Positions 1-5,020 of a DNA stretch of 5,552 nt are shown piece by piece; within the stretch, counting starts at the first letter, position 1; each line of letters begins with the position of its first letter. Below the pieces are notes generated by a model. That model was not told the origin of the DNA. It was given only the letters and a program-made list of their open reading frames with translations, and did not search any database. Made by a program: the position numbers and the translations under genes. Source of the DNA: JARRRL01 sp037380725 (GTDB taxonomy: Bacteria; Pseudomonadota; Gammaproteobacteria; Pseudomonadales; JANQJO01). The stretch is from contig JARRRL010000169.1 of NCBI GenBank assembly GCA_037380725.1, positions 1 to 5,552 on the forward strand, read 5' to 3'.

Positions 1-158
1 TCCGCGTGAGCGCGTGGATTGAAACCGGCAATCCGAACATATGCGACGCCCGTGGGATTGTCGCGCTCCGCGTGAGCGCGTGGATTGAAACTGTTGATTA
101 AGGCCGTCATCTACAGCAAGCAAATTGTCGCGCTCCGCGTGAGCGCGTGGATTGAAAC
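1..158 (+). CRISPR. Leader-distal end of a type I-C-like CRISPR array
   Basis: Three copies of one repeat are visible: a partial copy cut by the window start (1-25) and two full 32-bp copies (60-91, 127-158), identical over all shared bases. Spacers are 26-59 (34 bp) and 92-126 (35 bp). Each repeat holds a perfect 6-bp hairpin, GCGCTC / GAGCGC around a CGCGT loop, and ends in GTGGATTGAAAC. GTCGC at the start, a GC-rich hairpin and a GTGGATTGAAAC end are the known pattern of type I-C repeats, where Cas5d cuts 3' of the hairpin and leaves an 11-nt handle. That 3' end fixes transcription as left to right, so the leader and newest spacers lie outside the window and these are the oldest spacers. 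No cas gene is present here. The I-C subtype rests on the repeat alone. Confidence 0.95.
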
Positions 159-191
159 TCCCGTACAGTATAAGTTAGTAACTTTACCTCT

Positions 192-212
192 GATAACTCA
201 TGCCGGGTTATC
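192..212 (+). other. Hairpin just downstream of the CRISPR array
   Basis: GATAACTC (192-199) pairs with GGGTTATC (205-212), eight pairs including one T-G wobble, around a 5-nt loop. It lies 33 bp after the last repeat on the strand the array is transcribed from, so it could stabilise or end the pre-crRNA. No T-run follows, so it does not meet the usual intrinsic terminator pattern. Confidence 0.35.
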
Positions 213-312
213 GAAGCTTGACTTCATTCTTGATATTGTGCGGTATTATTCCCGTTATCTATAAAAACATTTAACCCTTTAGAGGGGAGAGTGAATTTCA
301 ATCCATAATCAC

Positions 313-344
313 TATGTGCAATTATTCACTTAAAATTGCACATA
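313..344. repeat. Perfect 11-bp inverted repeat (dyad)
   Basis: TATGTGCAATT (313-323) and its exact reverse complement AATTGCACATA (334-344) flank a 10-nt centre. The arms could be a binding site for a dimeric protein or form a strong hairpin in RNA. There is no T-run on either side in the orientation needed for a terminator. It lies 40 bp past the stop of the minus-strand ORF at 384-605 and 154 bp after the array. Its function is unknown. Confidence 0.6.
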
Positions 345-383
345 AAAACAGCGTTTCTTGTTATTGCTTGCATTTCTTTTTTA

Positions 384-605
384 TCAAACCGTGCCTAAAC
401 ATCTACTTATATCACTGAATGCAATCAGCCCTCCTGAAACAGGGTGGTCACTCAAACAAGTAACGCTTATCAAATAACTGAAGGAATAAAAGTACGCCAG
501 CCCTGCAATTGAGTTCATCATTAACAATGATGCCATAGAAAGAATGTCAGAGCGAGATGATATTTTTTTCGTAAACGTTAAAAACAAAAAAGAGTATATC
601 AACAT
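384..605 (-). CDS. Possible small membrane protein, unrecognised
   Basis: This is a 73-residue ORF on the minus strand that I do not recognise. In its favour, a good Shine-Dalgarno AAGGA (618-614) sits 8 nt before the ATG. The product is strongly hydrophobic, with a short apolar N-terminal run (residues 2-11), a basic patch TKKISSR, a second apolar run (about 23-49), and a polar tail containing two Cys. This resembles a one- or two-pass inner-membrane peptide. A weak promoter-like pair TTGTTC / TATAGA with a 16-bp spacer lies upstream on the same strand (725-698). Against it, the region is AT-rich, where minus-strand apolar codons arise easily. It is isolated and has no operon partner. A chance ORF or a gene relic is quite possible. 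Confidence 0.3.
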   Translation of the reverse strand: MLIYSFLFLTFTKKISSRSDILSMASLLMMNSIAGLAYFYSFSYLISVTCLSDHPVSGGLIAFSDISRCLGTV

Positions 606-787
606 CGGAATTTTCCTTAAAAGATATTGTAATCGAAAGGGATTGCGTAGTAATAAGTAAATTTAACACATCAAAAAAATAAAAATTTCAGTGATGTTCT
701 ATACACAGTGCTCAATAACGAACAAAATCTCACGACATACGCCACATGAAAGCGATAGTACCCCAACGTCGCAAATTCCCCGATCTA

Positions 788-807
788 CATTTGTCGTGTT
801 CCGCGTG
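788..807 (+). repeat. Degenerate CRISPR-repeat half
   Basis: From 791 to 807 the sequence TTGTCGTGTTCCGCGTG matches the 5' half of the array repeat plus its preceding bases (TTGTCGCGCTCCGCGTG) at 15 of 17 positions, both differences being C to T. The match stops before the second arm of the repeat hairpin. It lies about 630 bp beyond the last intact repeat, in the same orientation. It may be a decayed array remnant, or a short chance match inside another repeat. Confidence 0.35.
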
Positions 808-1056
808 GTAACCGGCGCTCATCTTCGTCGGAATACGCAATAGGTGGTATATTTTCTGAAATGTTATCGATGTTGTCATCTCGTAGAACTTTTCCTATCT
901 AGTCAACGAGAACTCAATATTTATCAAGGCTAAACTGGTGATCAAAATGGTTTATAGAGAAAAAGTGAATCAGACTTGGGATGATGGCAATGAGCAATCA
1001 ATGCTATTTTCGTGCGAATGTTGTGTTTACGTTGCATGTGGATGAAGTCCGTACAA

Positions 1057-1086
1057 TCTGTTATAACTCATTCTGTTATATCTCGT
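1057..1086 (+). repeat. Tandem 15-bp direct repeat
   Basis: Two adjacent units, TCTGTTATAACTCAT (1057-1071) and TCTGTTATATCTCGT (1072-1086), agree at 13 of 15 positions. They lie about 185-215 bp upstream of the helicase start. Spacing near 1.5 helical turns and a TTATA core could suit a regulator, but no known operator is recognised. Confidence 0.5.
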
Positions 1087-1120
1087 TGTCGCGCATCTAG
1101 GAATAACACACGGAAGGTTC

Positions 1121-1222
1121 ATGAGCGGAATCCGAAGAATATGCTCGATATTGACCATACGTATACCAGGTTTTAATCTGGCCAAGTGGGGACAGTTCTG
1201 TCTGATGGCGTATCGACCTTAA
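1121..1222 (+). CDS. Possible 33-residue small ORF upstream of the helicase
   Basis: ATG at 1121 opens a 33-codon frame ending in TAA at 1220-1222, 47 bp before the helicase ATG. A purine-rich GGAAGG (1112-1117) precedes it but with only 3 nt of spacing, tighter than usual. The peptide begins MSGIRRICSILTIRIPGF and has no recognised motif. It overlaps the promoter-like TTGACC at 1151, so if that promoter drives the helicase this ORF would not be on the main transcript. It could be a leader peptide, a remnant or chance; chance is most likely. Confidence 0.15.
   Translation: MSGIRRICSILTIRIPGFNLAKWGQFCLMAYRP
1151..1179 (+). promoter_or_regulatory. Candidate sigma70-type promoter for the helicase gene
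   Basis: The -35-like TTGACC (1151-1156) is followed by TTTAAT (1172-1177, 15-bp spacer) or TAATCT (1174-1179, 17-bp spacer). It is the best match I found in the 300 bp before the helicase and would give a leader of about 85 nt. This is pattern matching only. Confidence 0.4.
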
Positions 1223-1226
1223 TCAC

Positions 1227-1261
1227 TTCCATGATGGAATGATGTAAATCATTCAGGTAAG
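1227..1261 (+). promoter_or_regulatory. Helicase leader: two overlapping hairpins abutting the ribosome binding site
   Basis: GAATGAT (1237-1243) pairs perfectly with ATCATTC (1248-1254) around the loop GTAA, which fits the stable GNRA class. The next base begins the likely SD AGGTAAG (1255-1261), 8 nt before the ATG at 1270. A competing stem, TTCCA / TGGAA (1227-1239), shares bases 1237-1239, so the two cannot both form fully. This could tune ribosome access, which is an inference. Confidence 0.4.
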
Positions 1262-1269
1262 AATCAATA

Positions 1270-4200
1270 ATGAGCCAATACTACAGCAAAATAAGCCGCT
1301 ACTTTCGTCAATCATTAATCGATGCTGACAGGCTGTGCCCACAGGATAAAGATATTATTTCAGTATTGGGGCCGGATAAAAAGCAAGATCCACGCAACAA
1401 TTACTTGGCTTTGGATCACACGGTTTGGATGGAAGGAAGGATTTCTTCCGATTTGGCTGAGGAGATCATCGAAGCGCGACAACCTGAAAATAAGCCGCCT
1501 TTGCAACAGTTGGAGATAATGTTATTTCCGCGTGTTGATCATCTGATTTACCAAGGTGGCGCACGGGATAAGCGCAAACGTGATGTTTTGTTGCCATTGG
1601 CCGTGTTTGTCAATCTAAAGCGTAGTGGGGTTTTAACGCCCGCTGATAAAGCTCCGTGGATTCCGAGAATCTGGATTGGTCCGACTCAGAGCGCGTCATT
1701 GCCTATTACAGAAATGGCTTTAATTGACAATTTTTTTACCCAGCACCCTTTTGACGGTATTGAAACGTGGTGGCAGCTAACGGCGTACTGCGCTCGGTTG
1801 CTTTATCATGCGGTGGGTGTGCCTTACCCTGAACCCACTGGGCAGCGGTCCGCTGCGTTGATACGAACGTTAAGTATTTCTCAAGAATATGATTTAGGCC
1901 CTCAATGTTTATTGCAGTTGACTGCGCCGATTGTGGGAGTCACCATTAATCTGCTCAAAGTGATCGATTTTTTGCTGGATAGAAAACGATTTCCTGTACT
2001 ATACCAAGCCTACAGTAATCATCAAGACGCAAAACGCGCGCCTTATTCTAATCAGCACGCAATGAGCAAACTGGCGAAACGGCACGTGGGCCAAATGTCG
2101 GGAGAATTTCCGTTGTCAATAAAGCAGCGTAATGCGCTGCACTATCTTGTTGAGCAGAAACACGGAGAAATCTTAGCGGTCAATGGGCCACCTGGTACAG
2201 GAAAAACAACATTACTGCGTTCCGTCGTGGCTAATCTATGGACGCAAGCCGCTTTGGACGAAAGAGAACCGCCGCTTGTTGTGGTGTCTTCGAACAATAA
2301 TCAAGCCGTGACGAATATTTTAGAAAGTTTCGCCCGCATCGACGAAACAGGCTTGGATGAACGCTTGATTGGACGTTGGTTACCGGAGGTTGACAGTTAC
2401 GGCCTGTATTTTTGTTCCAGCGTAAAAGCGAATCAAAAAAACCCCTATCGTTATGCAGGACCCAGAGGCGAAGGCTGCATGGCGGCTTGGCAAACGCAAG
2501 CGTTTGTGACTCAAGCAGAAGCGTATTTTCTCGCTAAAATGTCACAATGGCAACAAGATGAATGTAAAAACGTAGATGATGCGTTGGTGGTTTTGCATAA
2601 TGAAATGCTCGTGGTTGAAAAACAAATTCAGTACGGCTTGGCGTGTTTGGATGCTTGGCAATCCGCAGTAAATGTTATCGTGGAAAACGATGGATCGGTG
2701 GAATCACTGAAAGCGATCATTGCTGAACGAAGCAATACCTTGTCCGAGAAAATAGGTGATTATGAGCAAGAAAAAGCGATTTTGGATGCAATTTATGAGC
2801 TATGGGCTTCGCGCAAATGGTGGATCAGTCTACTCATGTGGTTACCGCCGATTCGTAAACAAGAGGTGCGCAAAACAGCGCGTTTGCTTAATCAATGGGA
2901 CAGGGCCTTTACAATCCATTCTCATGAAGATGATGCAGTAGAAAATGCGCTGACTGAGAAATTGATCGACATGCGTAGCCAAATCAGTCAACTGCAACAT
3001 CAAGTGACTGAATCAGAAAGCAGGTTAAATGACTTGTTGTTGCAGCAAGAGAAGCTTGAGGAATGGTTAGCGCCAGGCGAAAATCTCAAGCTGCTTGGCA
3101 AGACGATACCAGACCTGGTGGCAGAGCTGAATGATCGGTATTACCGTTTCCGCCTGTTTAAATTGGCGACGCACTATTTTGAAGCGCGTTGGTTAAAAGA
3201 GACGAAAGTCTTTGTCGAAAGCAAAGATGAAGATAAAAAGTCACCCTTCAAATTACTGCGTAAACTTCGTCGCTACGCGAAACTGACGCCTTGCTTTGTT
3301 TCAACTTTCTTTATGACGCCCAGTACGTTTTTGGCGGGAGAGTATATCGATAAAACCTGGATGGATCTGCCGCAATTGGAGGAGATTGATTTACTGATCG
3401 TAGATGAAGCCGGTCAGGCCTTACCGGATGTTTCAGCCGCCAGTTTTGCTTTAGCAAAAAAAGCATTGGTTGTTGGGGATACTGATCAGATCGAACCTAT
3501 ATGGCGAATTCCGGCCAGCGTGGATCGTTCGAACCTTGCTTTATTTGATCTGTTGTCTGATGAATACGATTATGAGCAGTGGTTAGCCAGTGGTTTGTTG
3601 ACCAGTAGTGGGAATGTGATGCGGTTAGCGCAAAGACAATGCTTGTATCATCAATTTGAGCAGCTTCAGCGGGGTTTGTACTTGACAGAGCATCGCCGTT
3701 GTTTAAACGAAATTGTGGGTTATTGCAATGATTTGGTGTATCGGGGTCTGTTGGAGCCGCTGCGCGGTGATGCAAAGCATGAGTTGCCTTGGGGCGTCAT
3801 GGCCTTAGTACCCGTTTATTCGCCATCTCGATCTTTTGGTGGAAGCCGAGGTAATCAGGGAGAGGCGAGGGCGATTGCAAATTGGTTAATGAACCAATAC
3901 CAAACGATAGTAGCATATGCGCGAAAACAAGATAAAAAATTTGAGCACATTCAAGATGCGGTTGTACTGTCTCAAACGGTGGGGATTGTCACGCCATTCA
4001 GTAAGCAAGCTGTGTTAATTCGTTCTGAGCTAAAAAAGGTCGGAATTAGGGGATTAACGGTGGGGACGGTTCATAGTTTACAGGGCGATGAGCGATTGGT
4101 GGTCCTATTTTCCAGTGTTTACGGTGAAAACAACAAAGACAGCGGAAAGTTTTATGATATCAGTCCGAATATGTTGAATGTTGCGGTGTCTCGGGCAAAA

Positions 4201-4356
4201 GATGTGTTTATCGTATTTGGCGATCCTACTGTTTTTGGCGCGACTGCTGCGGGATCTCCGTCTGGTCTGTTAAGAAAAAGACTTAAATTAGCAAATGATG
4301 TGCCTAGCAGTGAAGTAAATGAGGAAAGTGCGAGTCATTTGGTTTTGGAGTTGTAG
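1270..4356 (+). CDS. Upf1/DNA2-like superfamily 1 helicase with long coiled-coil insertion
   Basis: This complete 1028-residue protein is an ATP-dependent nucleic-acid helicase or translocase of the Upf1-like SF1 group. Motifs seen: Q-motif-like SIKQRNAL (Q286); Walker A GPPGTGKTT (306-314, K312); motif Ia VVSSNNNQAV (338-347); a pre-Walker-B STFFMTP (678-684); Walker B LLIVDEAGQ (708-716, D712/E713); motif III GDTDQIEP (736-743); motif IV LTEHRRC (805-811); motif V GTVHSLQGDE (932-941); motif VI NVAVSRAK (970-977). All catalytic positions look intact. The roughly 280-residue N-terminal part has no domain I can name; its YFRQSLIDADRL start and PWIPRIW segment recall large bacterial Upf1-like helicases. 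About 330 residues between motif Ia and 678 contain two helical stretches (about 437-516 and 558-600) around a hydrophobic WWISLLMWLPP tip. Only about 50 residues follow motif VI, so no C-terminal nuclease is fused. Cytosolic; no signal peptide. No partner gene is adjacent, so substrate and pathway are unknown. The ATG at 1270 has SD AGGTAAG at a fitting distance. Confidence 0.95.
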   Translation: MSQYYSKISRYFRQSLIDADRLCPQDKDIISVLGPDKKQDPRNNYLALDHTVWMEGRISSDLAEEIIEARQPENKPPLQQLEIMLFPRVDHLIYQGGARDKRKRDVLLPLAVFVNLKRSGVLTPADKAPWIPRIWIGPTQSASLPITEMALIDNFFTQHPFDGIETWWQLTAYCARLLYHAVGVPYPEPTGQRSAALIRTLSISQEYDLGPQCLLQLTAPIVGVTINLLKVIDFLLDRKRFPVLYQAYSNHQDAKRAPYSNQHAMSKLAKRHVGQMSGEFPLSIKQRNALHYLVEQKHGEILAVNGPPGTGKTTLLRSVVANLWTQAALDEREPPLVVVSSNNNQAVTNILESFARIDETGLDERLIGRWLPEVDSYGLYFCSSVKANQKNPYRYAGPRGEGCMAAWQTQAFVTQAEAYFLAKMSQWQQDECKNVDDALVVLHNEMLVVEKQIQYGLACLDAWQSAVNVIVENDGSVESLKAIIAERSNTLSEKIGDYEQEKAILDAIYELWASRKWWISLLMWLPPIRKQEVRKTARLLNQWDRAFTIHSHEDDAVENALTEKLIDMRSQISQLQHQVTESESRLNDLLLQQEKLEEWLAPGENLKLLGKTIPDLVAELNDRYYRFRLFKLATHYFEARWLKETKVFVESKDEDKKSPFKLLRKLRRYAKLTPCFVSTFFMTPSTFLAGEYIDKTWMDLPQLEEIDLLIVDEAGQALPDVSAASFALAKKALVVGDTDQIEPIWRIPASVDRSNLALFDLLSDEYDYEQWLASGLLTSSGNVMRLAQRQCLYHQFEQLQRGLYLTEHRRCLNEIVGYCNDLVYRGLLEPLRGDAKHELPWGVMALVPVYSPSRSFGGSRGNQGEARAIANWLMNQYQTIVAYARKQDKKFEHIQDAVVLSQTVGIVTPFSKQAVLIRSELKKVGIRGLTVGTVHSLQGDERLVVLFSSVYGENNKDSGKFYDISPNMLNVAVSRAKDVFIVFGDPTVFGATAAGSPSGLLRKRLKLANDVPSSEVNEESASHLVLEL

Positions 4357-4375
4357 AACGACGGCATGCTTCGTT
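4357..4375 (+). other. Short inverted repeat directly after the helicase stop
   Basis: AACGA (4357-4361) and TCGTT (4371-4375) flank a 9-nt loop containing the self-complementary GCATGC. The next stretch on the plus strand is A-rich, not T-rich, so it is at best a weak transcription or decay boundary for the helicase mRNA. Confidence 0.25.
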
Positions 4376-4378
4376 GGT

Positions 4379-4419
4379 AAAAGTAACAGAAAAAAATAGA
4401 AAAAGTAACATAAAAAGCA
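4379..4419 (+). repeat. A-rich spaced direct repeats AAAAGTAACA
   Basis: AAAAGTAACA occurs exactly at 4379-4388 and again at 4401-4410, a 22-bp period, followed by the related AAAAAGCAAC nearby. The series begins 22 bp after the helicase stop. It resembles dispersed intergenic AAGTAAC-rich repeats found in proteobacterial genomes, but I cannot confirm a family without a genome search. Confidence 0.4.
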
Positions 4420-4542
4420 ACGGGACACTCAGTAGAATGCTCTCAACGTCGCGATCTCATCTATTTCGCAATCGTCGTTGAATACGATAAAAGTCTGGGG
4501 AGGGAAGGACAGCAACCCACATAATATAAGCATAGTTTATTT

Positions 4543-4662
4543 ATGGTTTCATATACATCTGCTTATAATTTGTCTTCAAGCGGTATAACGCTTAGCCTTT
4601 CACAGGGCACTGATAGCATTACTGACAGAGATGGTAAGAATTCAGTAGGAGTAAGAGAGTAG
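4543..4662 (+). CDS. Possible 39-residue ORF or truncated gene start, unrecognised
   Basis: An ATG at 4543 opens 39 codons ending in TAG (4660-4662). The peptide MVSYTSAYNLSSSGITLSLS then QGTDSITDRDGK has a Ser/Thr-rich, protein-like composition, reminiscent of the N-termini of some small secreted or surface-associated bacterial proteins, though I cannot name a family. There is no SD immediately upstream; the only purine-rich stretch (GGGGAGGGAAGGA, 4497-4509) is more than 30 nt away. The stop falls inside the second copy of the AGTAGGAGT direct repeat, so the frame could have been truncated by a small duplication. Chance ORF, gene relic and small gene all remain open. Confidence 0.2.
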   Translation: MVSYTSAYNLSSSGITLSLSQGTDSITDRDGKNSVGVRE

Positions 4663-4759
4663 GAGTTTGGATTACTTGAGAGGGAAATCTGATTCAGAGA
4701 ATTAGTTGTGTGCACACGATTTGATCGTTTAAAGATGTTGCTTGCTGGATGAAATAGTA

Positions 4760-4789
4760 TTGACCGTATAGTTTCATCAGTGCTAGAAT
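4760..4789 (+). promoter_or_regulatory. Strong sigma70-like promoter with extended -10
   Basis: TTGACC (4760-4765) matches the -35 consensus at 5 of 6 positions. After an 18-bp spacer, TAGAAT (4784-4789) matches the -10 at 5 of 6, and the preceding TGC gives an extended -10 element. Transcription would begin near 4796. No good ORF follows directly; the next structures are the hairpin at 4892-4928 and, 255 bp on, the beta-barrel gene. It may drive a small RNA or a long leader. Confidence 0.5.
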
Positions 4790-4891
4790 CGGTAGTTCTT
4801 TTCGATGCTTGCATGTATTGGAGAGAGTAAGGCAAAAAATAAGAACTATTGAACGAACCATAACTAATAGAAATTTAATTTTTTGCGCATT

Positions 4892-4929
4892 AAATTGTAT
4901 GTTGTTTTTAAAAAAACAAATACAATTTT
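4892..4929 (+). terminator. Long AT-rich hairpin followed by TTTT, possible terminator
   Basis: AAATTGTAT (4892-4900) pairs exactly with ATACAATTT (4920-4928). After a single bulged G (4901) the stem continues as TTGTTTT / AAAACAA, giving about 15-16 pairs around a small A-rich loop, and TTTTG (4926-4930) closes the 3' side. The shape fits a terminator but the stem is almost all A-T, so efficiency is doubtful. It could end a short transcript from the promoter at 4760-4789. Confidence 0.35.
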
Positions 4930-4938
4930 GCTCGACAC

Positions 4939-4977
4939 AGCTTTCAAAAAAATTTATTTGAACCAATTTTGAAAGCT
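4939..4977. promoter_or_regulatory. Perfect 11-bp dyad overlapping the beta-barrel promoter region
   Basis: AGCTTTCAAAA (4939-4949) and its exact reverse complement TTTTGAAAGCT (4967-4977) flank a 17-bp AT-rich centre. The right arm covers the promoter-like TTGAAA (4969-4974), so a protein bound here could block or recruit polymerase. The half-site centres lie 28 bp apart, close to three helical turns, which suits a dimeric or tetrameric regulator. No known operator is recognised. Confidence 0.4.
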
Positions 4978-4995
4978 TAGTTATCCAGATAAAAT
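4969..4995 (+). promoter_or_regulatory. Candidate promoter of the outer-membrane gene
   Basis: TTGAAA (4969-4974) and TAAAAT (4990-4995) are good hexamers but the spacer is only 15 bp. An imperfect AAATAT at 4992 would give 17 bp. The expected leader is roughly 50 nt and contains a small hairpin, CTGGG / CCCAG (5005-5020). Confidence 0.35.
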
Positions 4996-5004
4996 ATACC
5001 CTAC

Positions 5005-5020
5005 CTGGGAAAAGACCCAG
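5005..5020 (+). other. Small hairpin in the beta-barrel gene leader
   Basis: CTGGG (5005-5009) and CCCAG (5016-5020) form a 5-bp GC-rich stem with a 6-nt AAAAGA loop. It sits 21 nt before the SD of the outer-membrane gene. The purine-rich loop could be a contact point for a small RNA or Hfq, or simply protect the mRNA 5' end; this is inference. Confidence 0.3.

Larger units (their letters stand above)
159..1269. other. Long intergenic region between CRISPR array and helicase gene
   Basis: This is about 1.1 kb with no convincing plus-strand gene. It contains two hairpins or dyads near the array, a possible minus-strand 73-codon ORF (384-605), CRISPR-repeat-like fragments (296-305, 788-807), a tandem 15-bp repeat (1057-1086), and a promoter-like site and leader for the helicase (1151-1269). 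Plus-strand ORFs of 30-40 codons exist (947-1045, 981-1100, 1121-1222), but stops are frequent in all frames. I see no cas gene remnant, tRNA or insertion-sequence end I can defend. The stretch reads like eroded DNA at the edge of an array or island. Confidence 0.6.

Noticed and set aside
313..344. dif/XerCD-type recombination site
   Set aside because: Arms are 11 bp, but the 10-bp centre is too long and the arm sequence does not resemble dif arms.
981..1100. Plus-strand 39-residue frame beginning MMAMSNQCYF, and the overlapping 32-residue Cys-containing frame 947-1045
   Set aside because: Neither has a proper SD; they overlap in different frames and run into the tandem repeat; length is within chance.
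1186..1202. GGGGACAGTTCTGTC as an insertion-sequence end or SOS box
   Set aside because: It has a short GACAG/CTGTC dyad, but no matching opposite end or transposase is present, and the SOS box has the arms in the opposite order (CTGT...ACAG).
159..1269. Cas genes or a tracrRNA next to the array
   Set aside because: No frame of cas-protein size exists here, and type I systems do not use a tracrRNA; cas genes, if present, are beyond the left edge on the leader side.
1322..2941. Plus-strand open frames at 1322-1519 and 2756-2941
   Set aside because: Both lie wholly inside the helicase gene in another frame and have no separate SD or recognisable domain.
3497..3775. Minus-strand 92-codon frame
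   Set aside because: Antisense to the helicase catalytic core; composition (many His, Pro, Asn, Thr) is that of a shadow frame.
4180..4356. A C-terminal nuclease (phospholipase-D-like or RecB-like) on the helicase
   Set aside because: Only about 50 residues follow motif VI and none show HKD or PD-(D/E)XK patterns.
4563..4966. Two overlapping minus-strand 90-codon frames (4563-4835, 4694-4966)
   Set aside because: They overlap each other, run through the promoter and hairpins, and encode nothing recognisable; low-complexity AT-rich DNA explains them.
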